DNA of 64,000 nt from Paracoccus benzoatiresistens (GTDB lineage: Bacteria > Pseudomonadota > Alphaproteobacteria > Rhodobacterales > Rhodobacteraceae): assembly GCF_026913015.1 (NCBI RefSeq), contig NZ_JAPTYD010000008.1, forward strand, positions 1 to 64,000, in the 5' to 3' direction. Shown piece by piece: positions 1-10,289 of the stretch (position 1 is its first letter; every line of letters starts with the position of its first letter). The notes beneath the pieces were generated by a model. The model made no database searches, was not told the DNA's origin, and worked only from the letters and a program-made list of their open reading frames with translations. The translations under genes were made by a program, and so were the position numbers.

Positions 1-90
1 CATGCCGACCGCGACGGCACCATCAAGGCCATCCACGTGCGCCCGGGCGAACAGATCGACGCCAAGGACCTGCTGGTCGAGGTCGAGTGA
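1..90 (+). CDS. pyc: C-terminal end of a biotin-dependent carboxylase, probably pyruvate carboxylase (partial)
   Basis: Only the last 29 codons before the TGA at 88-90 are inside the window. They read as the closing strands of a biotinyl/lipoyl-type domain, with the stretch PGEQIDAKDLLVEVE. IDAKDLL near the terminus is typical of the biotin carrier domain of pyruvate carboxylase, which makes oxaloacetate from pyruvate and bicarbonate. The biotin-accepting lysine motif would lie upstream of base 1, so it cannot be checked. Other biotin carboxylases, such as a propionyl-CoA carboxylase alpha chain, are less likely but possible. The gene converges on the next one, with 18 bases between the stop codons. 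Confidence 0.6.
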   Translation, partial: HADRDGTIKAIHVRPGEQIDAKDLLVEVE

Positions 91-108
91 GAAGGATCGC
101 CGCAGTCC

Positions 109-1506
109 TTACAGAAGGGACGCGGCGATCAGCACCCAGAGGGTCAGAACGGAACCGGTCACCAGCGCATAAAGGCCGTTCCATCGCATCCCGGCATGGC
201 GGGCCTCGACGCCGCCCAGCTTTCCGACCAGCAGGACGGATGCGGTGAAGGGCGATGTGTTTCCGCTGAGCGCCCAGCCCCCGGTGATGGCGATGACCAT
301 CGCCGTGGGATGGATCCCCAGGGCGGCAGAGGTCGGCAACAAGGGCACCAGGAGCGACACGGCAAGGATCGGGTTCATGCCGATCTGTCCCGTCAGCGGG
401 ATGATCCAGACCATCGCGGCCACCATCAGCAGCGGCGGAACCGCGGACAGATCGGGGCCGTGGGCCTGCATGATCGGAACCAGCAGGTATGATCCCAGGC
501 TGCCGATGAAGCCCGCCATGAACAGCAGAACGATCTCGCCCCGGTAGCCGGCCAATTCCCGCGTCGCGAATTGACCGATGCGGGCCGCAAGCGTCGTCAT
601 GCGTCCCCCCGGTGCCGGAGGCAGGATCAGGGTCCAGGCCATGGCGATCAGCGGCACCACGGTCATGACGGCTCCGGTCACGGCGACGCCGGCCGCGCCA
701 TGCAGCAGGAAGACGCTGCTGACCACGATGCCCAGCAGGACCAGCAAGGGCCGCAGTCGCGGCTGCCAGCTGTCGGTTTCAGCCGCGCGCGGCGGCGGCG
801 GGACCGCCAGCCGCGGCTTGAAGATCGCGTCAAGTCCCCAGCCGATGCCGATCATCAGGGCCGAACTGACCAGGCAGAAGGCCACCGCGCCCGCCCAGGA
901 GGCGCCTTGCACCACGGGGATCGTGACCGCCATGGACAGCGCCATCGGCGACCAGCACAGGGTCGAGGCGAAGCCACGCTGGATCGCCACCAGCATCCGG
1001 CGCAGGCGGTGGCGGCGCAGTTCCTCGTTCGTCTCGCGCGCCGTACTTTCGGCAGCGAGCGAGCCCAGCAGCGAGATCGAGCCGTAAAGCAGGATCAGCC
1101 CGAACAGGTGCCCGCCAACCGTCAGCGCCAGGTAACGGCGGCCGGGCGGTTGGCGCGCCAGGAAACGCCCGCAATCCAGGATCGCCTGAGAACCGATGGC
1201 GGCGCTGCGCAGGGCCGACAGCGCGGTGAACAGCGCGATGATGAAGCCCCCGCGCGTCAGTGCGGTCATTGTGGCCTGCATCCAGTCGCCGCGGGTCGCG
1301 GCTGCCCAGGCAATCAGGCCGATCCCGACGACGACAAAGGCCAGCCTCGACAGGCGGACCGTCAGGGAGAAAAGCGCCAGGGCAGCGACCAGCAGCGCGG
1401 CAGCGACCATCGCAAAGCTCTCTCCGGCCCCGTATTGATAGGGGATCGTCGCCAGCAGGGCGGCGGTGGTCAGGATGCCGCCGATCTGGGCGCTGAGTGG
1501 GGGCAT
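109..1506 (-). CDS. Multi-pass inner-membrane protein, possibly an ion-transporter-superfamily permease
   Basis: The 465-residue product is hydrophobic from end to end, with roughly a dozen membrane segments and a short basic, arginine-rich loop near residues 155-170. The C-terminal half carries two motifs that look like re-entrant hairpins, PLTGQIGMNPILAVSLLVP and GGWALSGNTSPFTASVLL. This Gly/Asn/Ser-Pro-rich pattern recalls permeases of the ion transporter superfamily (anion or citrate carriers). That resemblance is my inference and no substrate can be named. The ATG at 1506 is the only good start. The gene lies 61 bases downstream of the ComM-like gene on the same strand and could be cotranscribed with it. 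An alternative is a membrane protein of unknown function unrelated to transport. Confidence 0.65.
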   Translation of the reverse strand: MPPLSAQIGGILTTAALLATIPYQYGAGESFAMVAAALLVAALALFSLTVRLSRLAFVVVGIGLIAWAAATRGDWMQATMTALTRGGFIIALFTALSALRSAAIGSQAILDCGRFLARQPPGRRYLALTVGGHLFGLILLYGSISLLGSLAAESTARETNEELRRHRLRRMLVAIQRGFASTLCWSPMALSMAVTIPVVQGASWAGAVAFCLVSSALMIGIGWGLDAIFKPRLAVPPPPRAAETDSWQPRLRPLLVLLGIVVSSVFLLHGAAGVAVTGAVMTVVPLIAMAWTLILPPAPGGRMTTLAARIGQFATRELAGYRGEIVLLFMAGFIGSLGSYLLVPIMQAHGPDLSAVPPLLMVAAMVWIIPLTGQIGMNPILAVSLLVPLLPTSAALGIHPTAMVIAITGGWALSGNTSPFTASVLLVGKLGGVEARHAGMRWNGLYALVTGSVLTLWVLIAASLL

Positions 1507-1567
1507 GACGCGGGTCCCTGGTCAGAGTCCGACCGCCATATCCCCGTCCTGCACGATGCGCAATTCG

Positions 1568-3082
1568 TCAGCCGCCAGCGACGAAAGGCAGCCTGTAGCT
1601 GATCGCTTCGGCCAGATGGGGCGCTCGGATGGCAGCGGAGCCGGCCAGATCGGCGATGGTGCGCGCGGTGCGCAGGATCCGGTGATAGCCGCGCGCCGTC
1701 AGGCCCAGGCGTTCGGAGGCCTTGAGAATCAGCGCCCGGCCTTCGCCATCGGGCGCGGCAATGTCGTCCAGCAGCCCGCCCGAGGCCTCGGCATTCACCC
1801 GCACCTGCGGATGGTCGCGGAACCGCGCGGCCTGCACGTCCCGCGCCGCAGCCACGCGTGCCGCCACCTGCGCCGACGTGTCCCCGTCCGAGCGCAGTTC
1901 CAGGTCCATGAAGCCGACGGCCGGAACCTCCAGGCGCAAGTCGAAGCGGTCCATCAGCGGCCCCGAGATCTTGCCCATGTAGTCCGACCCGCAGACCGGC
2001 GCGCGTGAACAGGCCCGCGCCGCATCGGCCAGGTAGCCGCAGCGGCAGGGATTTGCGGCAGCGACCAGCAGGAACCGGCAGGGATAGCGGATATGGGCGT
2101 TGGCACGGGCCACCACGACCTCGCCGGTCTCGATGGGTTGGCGCAGGGTTTCGAGGACCTGCCGGGGAAACTCGGGAAACTCGTCCATGAACAGGACGCC
2201 GTTGTGGGCCAGGCTGATCTCTCCGGGCTTGGCACCACGCCCGCCGCCGACGATGGCGGCCATGGACGCCGTGTGATGCGGCTCGCGGAACGGCGCGCGG
2301 CGGGAAATGCCGCCATCGTCCAACGTGCCCGCCAGCGAATGGATCATGGAGGTTTCCAGCGCCTCGACCGGGCCGAGGGGTGGCATCAGGCCGGGCAGGC
2401 GGGCGGCCAGCATGGACTTGCCCGCGCCGGGCGGGCCGACCATCAGCAGGTGATGCCGTCCCGCCGCCGCGATTTCCAGGGCGCGCTTGGCGCGCTCCTG
2501 GCCCTTCACCTCGGACAGGCAGCCACGCAAGGGCGCGTCACCGATCATGCCGGGGGTCGCTCGGGCAATGGGGGCGCGGTCGGTCAAGTGGTCGATCACC
2601 TCGCGCAGCGTGGCGGGGGCGAGAACTGGGACGGCATCGACCCAGGCGGCTTCCGGACCGCAGGCGCGGGGGCAGATCAGGGCGCGGTCATCCTCGGCCG
2701 CGGCCATGGCGGCGGGCAGGGCGCCCGTCACCGCGACCAGCCGCCCGTCAAGCGCAAGTTCCCCCAGGGCCACGCAGCGCGACAGTTCCTCGGCCGGGAC
2801 GATTTCAAGCGCGGCAAGGATCGCCAGCGCGATGGGCAGGTCGAAATGCGAGCCTTCCTTGGGCATGTCCGCAGGGGACAGGTTCACGGTCAGGCGGCGG
2901 TTCGGCATGGCAATGGCCAGCGATCCGAACGCCGCCTTGACGCGTTCGCGCGCCTCGCTGACGGCCTTGTCGGGCAGGCCCACGATGGCAAAGCCCGGCA
3001 GGCCAGCGGCGACGGAACACTGAACCTCGACCAGCCGCGCCTCGATCCCCTCGAAGGCAACGGAATAGGCGATCGCGACCAT
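1568..3082 (-). CDS. comM: YifB/ComM-type Mg-chelatase-like AAA+ ATPase
   Basis: The 504-residue protein has the three-part build of the YifB/ComM family. Residues about 1-170 form a Lon-protease-like N domain, and the AAA+ core has Walker A GPPGAGKSMLAARLPGL near residue 215 and Walker B VLFMDEFPEF near 300. A C-terminal Mg-chelatase domain ends in HLAEAISYR. Length is normal for the family. ComM is a hexameric helicase that promotes branch migration during natural transformation; in species not known to be competent its role is less clear. The start ATG at 3082 follows a short leader divergent from coaBC. The assignment to family is firm, the link to competence is by homology only. Confidence 0.93.
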   Translation of the reverse strand: MVAIAYSVAFEGIEARLVEVQCSVAAGLPGFAIVGLPDKAVSEARERVKAAFGSLAIAMPNRRLTVNLSPADMPKEGSHFDLPIALAILAALEIVPAEELSRCVALGELALDGRLVAVTGALPAAMAAAEDDRALICPRACGPEAAWVDAVPVLAPATLREVIDHLTDRAPIARATPGMIGDAPLRGCLSEVKGQERAKRALEIAAAGRHHLLMVGPPGAGKSMLAARLPGLMPPLGPVEALETSMIHSLAGTLDDGGISRRAPFREPHHTASMAAIVGGGRGAKPGEISLAHNGVLFMDEFPEFPRQVLETLRQPIETGEVVVARANAHIRYPCRFLLVAAANPCRCGYLADAARACSRAPVCGSDYMGKISGPLMDRFDLRLEVPAVGFMDLELRSDGDTSAQVAARVAAARDVQAARFRDHPQVRVNAEASGGLLDDIAAPDGEGRALILKASERLGLTARGYHRILRTARTIADLAGSAAIRAPHLAEAISYRLPFVAGG

Positions 3083-3153
3083 GACTTCCCCTTTTCGTTC
3101 CCGTGATGGTTAACGGCAGGGGGCTTAAGGAAAGGTTAACAGGAGGCGATTGC

Positions 3154-3181
3154 TTGCGACACAAGGGCCGGGGGGCTATGT
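3154..3181 (+). promoter_or_regulatory. Probable sigma-70 promoter of coaBC and the suf run
   Basis: TTGCGA (3154-3159) and CTATGT (3176-3181) are separated by 16 bases. This fits the CTTG-N-CTATNT style of housekeeping promoters in alphaproteobacteria. Transcription would begin near 3188, about 20 bases before the coaBC ATG. The match is moderate and rests on spacing and position only. Confidence 0.4.
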
Positions 3182-3209
3182 GTCTGATGCGGAACGCCAA
3201 GGGGGCAAG

Positions 3210-4442
3210 ATGAACGGCAAGCGCATCCTGTTGATCGTGGGCGGCGGCATCGCGGCCTTCAAGGTCCCGCAACTGATCCGCCTGATCCGGGCCGAGGGTG
3301 CATCCGTCACGCCGGTCCTCACGCAGGCGGGGGCGCAGTTCACCACCGCGATGACCCTGTCCGTGCTGGCCGGAGAGGCCGTGCATGACAGCCTGTGGAA
3401 CATCGCGGCCGAGGCCGAGATCGGTCATATCCAGCTGTCGCGCAAGGCCGACCTGGTGGTCGTGGTGCCTGCGACCGCCGACCTGCTGGCGAAGATGGCG
3501 CATGGGCTCGCGGACGACCTGGCATCGACCCTGCTGCTGGCAACCGACAAGCGCGTTCTGGTCGCACCTGCGATGAACGTGCGGATGTGGAACCACCCCG
3601 CGACGCAGCGGAACCTGCGGGTGCTGCGCAACGACGGCATCCTGTTCGTCGGCCCCGAGGAGGGCGACATGGCCTGCGGCGAGTACGGCGCCGGCCGGAT
3701 GTCCGAACCCGAGGCGATCCTGGAGGCCATCCGCGAGGAACTGGCCCCGCAGCCGCTGAAGCTGCTGCCCGAGGCGCAGGTGCGCACGGGCGCCTTGTCC
3801 GGACGGCATGTGATCGTCACCTCTGGCCCGACGCATGAGCCCATCGACCCGGTGCGGTATATCGCCAACAGATCCTCGGGTGCGCAGGGAACGGCGATTG
3901 CGGCGGCCCTGCGCGACATGGGCGCACGGGTCAGCTTTGTCACCGGCCCCGCCGAGATCGCCCCGCCCGAAGGCGTCGAGGTGATCCGCGTCCAGACCGC
4001 CCGGCAGATGCGCGACGCGGTCGAGGCCGCGCTGCCCGCCGACGCGGCGGTGATGGCCGCCGCCGTGGCGGATTGGCGGATCAGGAATTCCTCCGCCAAG
4101 AAGATGAAGAAGGACGGCAGCGGCAAGGCCCCGGTGCTGGAGATGACCGAGAACCCCGACATCCTGGCCTGGATCAGCCGCGCCGATGAACGGCGGCCCC
4201 GGCTGGTGGTGGGCTTTGCCGCCGAAACCAACGATGTGCTTGCCCATGCCACCGACAAGCGGCTGCGCAAGGGCTGTGACTGGATCGTCGCGAATGATGT
4301 CAGCGAAGGCACCGGGATCATGGGCGGGTCAGAGAACGCCGTGACCGTCATCACCGACGACGGCGCCGAGGAATGGCCGCGCATGGCCAAGGACGCCGTG
4401 GCGCGCAGGCTGGCGCAGAAGATCGCGGGGGCGATCGCATGA
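3210..4442 (+). CDS. coaBC: CoaBC, phosphopantothenoylcysteine decarboxylase / phosphopantothenate-cysteine ligase
   Basis: This bifunctional enzyme of coenzyme A synthesis joins cysteine to 4'-phosphopantothenate and then decarboxylates the product. The N-terminal flavoprotein domain (about residues 1-180) starts GGGIAAFKVPQLIRLIR. It carries the conserved APAMNVRMW segment and the substrate-clamp motif GDMACGEYGAGRM. The CoaB domain starts at VIVTSGPTHEPIDPVRYI, about residue 205, and contains AAVADWR. I chose ATG 3210 because it follows a GGGGGC ribosome site and matches the family N-terminus; an upstream in-frame TTG at 3150 overlaps the promoter. The product is 410 residues. The stop overlaps the next start in an ATGA, so the desulfurase is translationally coupled to it. 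Confidence 0.96.
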   Translation: MNGKRILLIVGGGIAAFKVPQLIRLIRAEGASVTPVLTQAGAQFTTAMTLSVLAGEAVHDSLWNIAAEAEIGHIQLSRKADLVVVVPATADLLAKMAHGLADDLASTLLLATDKRVLVAPAMNVRMWNHPATQRNLRVLRNDGILFVGPEEGDMACGEYGAGRMSEPEAILEAIREELAPQPLKLLPEAQVRTGALSGRHVIVTSGPTHEPIDPVRYIANRSSGAQGTAIAAALRDMGARVSFVTGPAEIAPPEGVEVIRVQTARQMRDAVEAALPADAAVMAAAVADWRIRNSSAKKMKKDGSGKAPVLEMTENPDILAWISRADERRPRLVVGFAAETNDVLAHATDKRLRKGCDWIVANDVSEGTGIMGGSENAVTVITDDGAEEWPRMAKDAVARRLAQKIAGAIA

Positions 4443-5476
4443 GAACCTATCTCGACTGGAACGCCACCACCCCCCTGCGCGAGGAAGCGAAGGCCGCGAT
4501 GCGCGAGGGGATGGAGATCGTGGGCAATCCCTCATCCGTCCACAGCGAGGGGCGGGCGGCCAAGATGGCGATGGAGCGCGCGCGCGAACAGATCGCGGCG
4601 GCGCTTGGCGCGGAAGGGGCGGATGTGATCTTCACCTCGGGCACGACCGAGGCTGCGGCGATGGTGCTGGCGGGCCGTGGCATCCATTGCGCGCCGGTCG
4701 AGCACAGCGCGATCAAGGTCTGGTGCGAACAGGATCTAGCAGTGGATGGCGATGGCATCGTCACCGCGCCGGCCCCCGCGCAGGCCAGCCTGCAACTGGC
4801 CAACAACGAGACCGGCGTGATCCAGACCCTGCCCGAAGGCCTGGGGTCCAGCGACCTGACGCAAGCCTTCGGCAAGGTCCCCTTTGCCTTCAACTGGCTT
4901 GGCATCACCGCAGGCTTCGTCAGCGCCCACAAGCTTGGCGGTCCCAAGGGGATCGGCGCCCTCGTCGTCAGGCGCGGCACCGATGTCGAGGCGATCATCC
5001 GCGGCGGCGGGCAGGAGCAGGGCCGCCGCGGCGGGACCGAGAACCTGCTTGGCATCCTCGGCTTTGCCGCGGCCGCCACGGCGGCGCAGAAGGAACTTGA
5101 GGCGGGCCTTTGGGACGAGGTCGCCGCCCGCCGCGACGCGTTGGAGGAACGGCTGCTGTCCTTGCCGGGCACAATCATTGCTGGAAAAGGCGCAAGGCGC
5201 TTGCCGAACACCACCTGTCTTCTTACATCGGGCTGGAAGGGTGAAACCCAGGTCATGCAGATGGATCTGGCGGGCTTTGCCATTTCGGCAGGGTCGGCCT
5301 GTTCCTCGGGCAAGGTCCGGGCCAGCGGAGTTTTGCAGGCCATGGGTTTCGACGATAAGGCCGCGCAATCGGCAATTCGGATCTCGATAAGCCCGGCTAT
5401 GGGCGACGATCAGGTGAACCGATTTGCGGATGCGTGGGAAAGCGCGTATGGACGCTGGCGCGAACGCAACGGCTAG
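4439..5476 (+). CDS. Cysteine desulfurase, NifS/IscS-like, of the suf run
   Basis: This class V PLP enzyme takes sulfur from cysteine for Fe-S cluster assembly. The 345-residue product begins TYLDWNATTPL and has the PLP lysine in SAHKLGGPKG. The persulfide cysteine lies in the SAGSACSSGKVRASGVL loop, which is the type I (IscS/NifS) arrangement. It is somewhat short for IscS (about 400 residues). The ATG at 4439 overlaps the coaBC stop, and sufB follows after 30 bases. A separate SufS-type desulfurase closes the same run at 10286-11497, so two sulfur donors flank one scaffold complex. No IscR-type regulator precedes it here. Confidence 0.92.
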   Translation: MRTYLDWNATTPLREEAKAAMREGMEIVGNPSSVHSEGRAAKMAMERAREQIAAALGAEGADVIFTSGTTEAAAMVLAGRGIHCAPVEHSAIKVWCEQDLAVDGDGIVTAPAPAQASLQLANNETGVIQTLPEGLGSSDLTQAFGKVPFAFNWLGITAGFVSAHKLGGPKGIGALVVRRGTDVEAIIRGGGQEQGRRGGTENLLGILGFAAAATAAQKELEAGLWDEVAARRDALEERLLSLPGTIIAGKGARRLPNTTCLLTSGWKGETQVMQMDLAGFAISAGSACSSGKVRASGVLQAMGFDDKAAQSAIRISISPAMGDDQVNRFADAWESAYGRWRERNG

Positions 5477-5506
5477 GCGACCACCCAGCCTTGGGAAGGA
5501 CAAAGG

Positions 5507-7051
<1,545 letters not shown>

Positions 7052-7118
7052 GGCCACGACGGGATTTGATGATGGTGCCGTGGCTTCGGCACCGCCGCCA
7101 CCATCTGATGAGGAAAAG

Positions 7119-7874
7119 ATGCTGAAAATCGAAAACTTGCACGTGAAACTTGAGGAAGAGGACAAGCAGATCCTGAAGGGTCTGTCGCTGGAGGTCCCCG
7201 CCGGTCAGGTTCACGCGATCATGGGCCCGAACGGTTCGGGAAAATCGACCCTGTCCTATGTCCTGTCGGGCCGCGACGGTTATGAGGTGACCGAGGGTTC
7301 CGCCACGCTGGACGGCGAAAGCCTGCTGGACATGGAGCCCGAGGAACGCGCGGCCGCGGGCCTGTTCCTGGCATTCCAGTATCCTGTCGAGATCCCCGGC
7401 GTTGGCAACATGACCTTCCTGCGGACTGCGGTGAACGCGCAGCGCAAGGCGCGCGGCGAGGAGGAACTGTCCTCGGGCGATTTCCTGAAGTTGGTGCGCA
7501 CCAAGGCGGCGGAACTGCAGATCAGCCCCGATATGCTGAAGCGCCCGGTCAACGTGGGCTTCTCGGGCGGCGAAAAGAAGCGCAACGAGATCCTGCAGAT
7601 GGCCATGCTGGCACCGCGCATGTGCATCATGGACGAAACCGACTCGGGCCTGGATGTGGACGCGATGCGGCTGGTGTCGGACGGCGTGAACGCGCTGCGT
7701 TCGCCCGAGCGCAGCTTCCTGGTCATCACGCATTACCAGCGGCTGCTGAACCACATCCAGCCGGACGTGGTGCATATCATGGCGAATGGCCGGATCGTGA
7801 AGTCGGGCGGCCCGGAACTGGCGCTTCAGGTCGAACAGCAAGGCTATGGCGATCTTCTGGCGGAGGTCGGCTGA
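7119..7874 (+). CDS. sufC: SufC, ATPase of the Fe-S assembly complex
   Basis: SufC is a cytoplasmic ABC-type ATPase that drives structural change in SufBC2D. The 251-residue product has Walker A GPNGSGKSTLSYVLSG, signature GFSGGEKKRNEILQMA and the Walker B region CIMDETDSGLDVD. The modified DETDSGLD is typical of SufC. I chose ATG 7119 because the protein begins LKIENLHVKL as in the family and a GAGGAAAAG ribosome site precedes it; a GTG 39 bases upstream would add a Pro-rich tail. Its TGA overlaps the ATG of sufD. Confidence 0.97.
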   Translation: MLKIENLHVKLEEEDKQILKGLSLEVPAGQVHAIMGPNGSGKSTLSYVLSGRDGYEVTEGSATLDGESLLDMEPEERAAAGLFLAFQYPVEIPGVGNMTFLRTAVNAQRKARGEEELSSGDFLKLVRTKAAELQISPDMLKRPVNVGFSGGEKKRNEILQMAMLAPRMCIMDETDSGLDVDAMRLVSDGVNALRSPERSFLVITHYQRLLNHIQPDVVHIMANGRIVKSGGPELALQVEQQGYGDLLAEVG

Positions 7875-9208
7875 TGGCTGACACCGCAGTCAAGGCAAAG
7901 GACCAGACGCCGACCATCGACGGCGCGCCCAAGCCCGCCGGTGCGCTGGATGCCCGGCTGGCGGCCCTGAGCCTGCCGCAGGGCGGGTTCACGGCGGCGG
8001 CCCGCCGGGATGCTCTGGCGCGCTTGCAGGACATGGGGCTGCCCGGTCCGCGCGACGAATACTGGCGTTATACCGATCCGCGCAGCTTCAATGCTCCGGT
8101 GCCTGCGGCGCTTGCGGTTCCGGATGCCGACGAGACGCCGCTGTTCGACGGGCTGGACAAGCTGACGCTGGTCTTCGTGGACGGTGTCTTCGACGAGGCC
8201 GCTTCGGACGATCTTGCGCTGGAAGGGGTCGAGATCGCGACCCTGGCCCAGGCCGATGCGGCGGGAAGCTGGGCGGCGGACCTGTATGGCAAGCTGGAGG
8301 CTGCGGGCCAGAAACCCGTGAAGCGGCCTTTTGCGGCGCTGAACACGGTGGCAGCGCGCGACGGGCTGCTGATCCGCGTAACGGCGACCCCTGCCAAGCC
8401 GTTGCATGTGGTGCATCGCCGCGCCTCGGACAGCGCGGACGCGGTCTGGCACCATGTCATCCGCGTCGAGGAAGGCGCGGAACTGACGCTGCTGGAAACC
8501 GGCATGTCGGGTGCCCGGTCGAACAGCGTGATCGAGGTCGATCTGGCCGAGGGCGCGAAGTTCCACCATGTCGCCTCGAAGCGCGCGGTCGATCCCAAGG
8601 TCGGCATCGGCCACATCTTCGCCCGCATTGCGGCCAGGGCGCAGTTCAAGTCCTTCACCCTGTCGGTGAAGGGCACGATGATGCGCAACGAGGCCGTGAT
8701 CGACATCGCGGGCGACGATGCCGTGGCCCATATCGCTGCCGCTGTGTTGGGCGATGGCGCGCAGGCGCCCTTCCATCAGGACGACACCGTCTTCGTTACC
8801 CACGGGGCCGAACGCTGCGAAAGCCGCCAGGTCTTCAAGAAGGTCCTGAAGAACGGCGCGACGGGCGTGTTCCAGGGCAAGATCCTGGTCAAGCCCGGCG
8901 CGCAGAAGACCGACGGCTACCAGATCAGCCAGGCGCTGCTTCTTGACGAACGCAGCCAATTCCTCGCCAAGCCGGAACTGGAGATCTATGCCGACGACGT
9001 GAAATGCTCTCACGGCTCGACCACCGGCGCGATCGACGAGGAAGCGTTGTTCTATCTCCGCTCGCGCGGGGTGTCGCGCGAACGGGCCATCGTGTTCCTG
9101 GTCCTGTCCTTCCTGGCCGACGCGCTGGCCGAGGTCGAGGACGATGGGATTCGTGACCGCATCTATGAACGGCTCGACGTGTGGCTGACCCTGAACGCGG
9201 TTCAGTAA
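7874..9208 (+). CDS. sufD: SufD, Fe-S cluster assembly subunit
   Basis: SufD pairs with SufB in the SufBC2D scaffold and is needed for iron delivery. The 444-residue protein has the N-terminal helical part with PRDEYWRYTDP near residue 57. The beta-helix core ends in the family block KCSHGSTTGAIDEEALFYLRS, where the cysteine and histidine sit at the SufB interface. Its ATG overlaps the sufC stop (TGATG), so the two are coupled. Length and motifs are normal. Confidence 0.96.
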   Translation: MADTAVKAKDQTPTIDGAPKPAGALDARLAALSLPQGGFTAAARRDALARLQDMGLPGPRDEYWRYTDPRSFNAPVPAALAVPDADETPLFDGLDKLTLVFVDGVFDEAASDDLALEGVEIATLAQADAAGSWAADLYGKLEAAGQKPVKRPFAALNTVAARDGLLIRVTATPAKPLHVVHRRASDSADAVWHHVIRVEEGAELTLLETGMSGARSNSVIEVDLAEGAKFHHVASKRAVDPKVGIGHIFARIAARAQFKSFTLSVKGTMMRNEAVIDIAGDDAVAHIAAAVLGDGAQAPFHQDDTVFVTHGAERCESRQVFKKVLKNGATGVFQGKILVKPGAQKTDGYQISQALLLDERSQFLAKPELEIYADDVKCSHGSTTGAIDEEALFYLRSRGVSRERAIVFLVLSFLADALAEVEDDGIRDRIYERLDVWLTLNAVQ

Positions 9209-9237
9209 GGCGCGCGCAGGGGGGCATTCTTCCCCGC

Positions 9238-9699
9238 GTGCTGCAAAGCTGGTGGGCCCCGCGCCAGGTGGTGCGGGGCCTTTCCGCCATGCCGGAAGCG
9301 GTCAAGCTCGTGGTGCTGATGGCGGCGATGCTGGTCTTCCTGATCGCGCAGGCGCCCGCCAATGCGCGAATGGCGCAGCTTGACCCCTCGGTTCCTTTCC
9401 AGGCCCGCATGGCAGGTGCGTTGCTGGGGGTGATGTTCCTGATGCCGATACTGGCCTATGGCCTTGCGGCGCTGACCTCTGCCCTGTCCCGGCTGACGCC
9501 ATGGCGACTGGCGCCCGGCGACTCCCGGCTTGCGCTGTTCTGGGCGCTGCTGGCCGTGGCGCCCGCGATGCTGCTGGCCGGACTGGTTGCCGGACTGGTC
9601 GGTCAGGGTCCCGGACTGACCCTGACTCAGGCGGTCTGCGGATTGGGCTTTCTGATGATCTGGGGCGCCGGCATTGCGGCGCTGGCGAGGCGAAGATGA
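9238..9699 (+). CDS. YIP1-like small membrane protein inside the suf run (first of a pair)
   Basis: The 153-residue protein starts LQSWWAPRQVVRGLSAMPE, then has four hydrophobic segments and ends in a basic AALARRR tail. The WW-x-PR-x-VVRGL opening followed by a bundle of helices resembles YIP1-family membrane proteins, which in bacteria have no assigned role. I chose GTG 9238 because it keeps that opening; ATG 9289 would lose it, and the upstream GTG at 9181 lies within sufD. The stop overlaps the start of a second, related gene in an ATGA. The family call is by pattern and the function is unknown. Confidence 0.7.
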   Translation: MLQSWWAPRQVVRGLSAMPEAVKLVVLMAAMLVFLIAQAPANARMAQLDPSVPFQARMAGALLGVMFLMPILAYGLAALTSALSRLTPWRLAPGDSRLALFWALLAVAPAMLLAGLVAGLVGQGPGLTLTQAVCGLGFLMIWGAGIAALARRR

Positions 9700-10289
9700 G
9701 TTTCAACGACTTCAAGGCATTGGTCGGATTGTCCTTCCGTGATCCGCAGGTCGCGGCGCATCTGCTGATGCGGCAGAACTGGCCGATCCAGGCGCGCTGG
9801 ATGGCGCTGCTGGCCGCCGTGTCGGTCTCGGCGCTGCTGGCCTGGCTTGCCTCGGCAATGTTCGCTGCCCCGGCCGAGGAGAGCGTCCAGGTCATCATGC
9901 TGAGCCAGCAGCCCATGGTCATGGCCGTGATGCAGATGGTGGCCATCCTGCTGGCAGCGGGCCTGATGTCCGGCGTCGGCCGGATGTTCGGGGGCCAGGG
10001 CCGGTTCGAGGATGCGCTGCTGCTGACCGTCTGGATCGAGGTTCTGCTGCTGCTGGTTCAGGCCGCCCAACTTGTGCTGTCGATGGTCCTTCCCTCGGCC
10101 GCCGGGCTGCTGGGGATCGCCGCGATGGTCCTGTTCCTGTGGCTGACGGTTCAATTCACCAAGGCGCTGCACGGGTTCCGCAGCACGCTGAAGGTCACGA
10201 TGGGCCTGATCGGAACCGCAATCGGGGCAGGGTTCGTTCTGTCCATTCTTGCCGCCGCCTTTGGGATCATGCCGGAGATACCGCAATGA
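9696..10289 (+). CDS. YIP1 family membrane protein inside the suf run (second of a pair)
   Basis: The 197-residue product begins SFNDFKALVGLSFRDPQVAA, a typical YIP1-domain opening. It has five or so membrane helices and the segment GRMFGGQGRFEDALLLTVWIE. It overlaps the gene before it and sufS after it by four bases each (ATGA), so translation of the whole block is coupled. Bacterial YIP1 proteins have no known activity. The tight overlap with sufS suggests it is made with the Fe-S machinery, possibly at the inner membrane, but that is inference. Confidence 0.8.
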   Translation: MSFNDFKALVGLSFRDPQVAAHLLMRQNWPIQARWMALLAAVSVSALLAWLASAMFAAPAEESVQVIMLSQQPMVMAVMQMVAILLAAGLMSGVGRMFGGQGRFEDALLLTVWIEVLLLLVQAAQLVLSMVLPSAAGLLGIAAMVLFLWLTVQFTKALHGFRSTLKVTMGLIGTAIGAGFVLSILAAAFGIMPEIPQ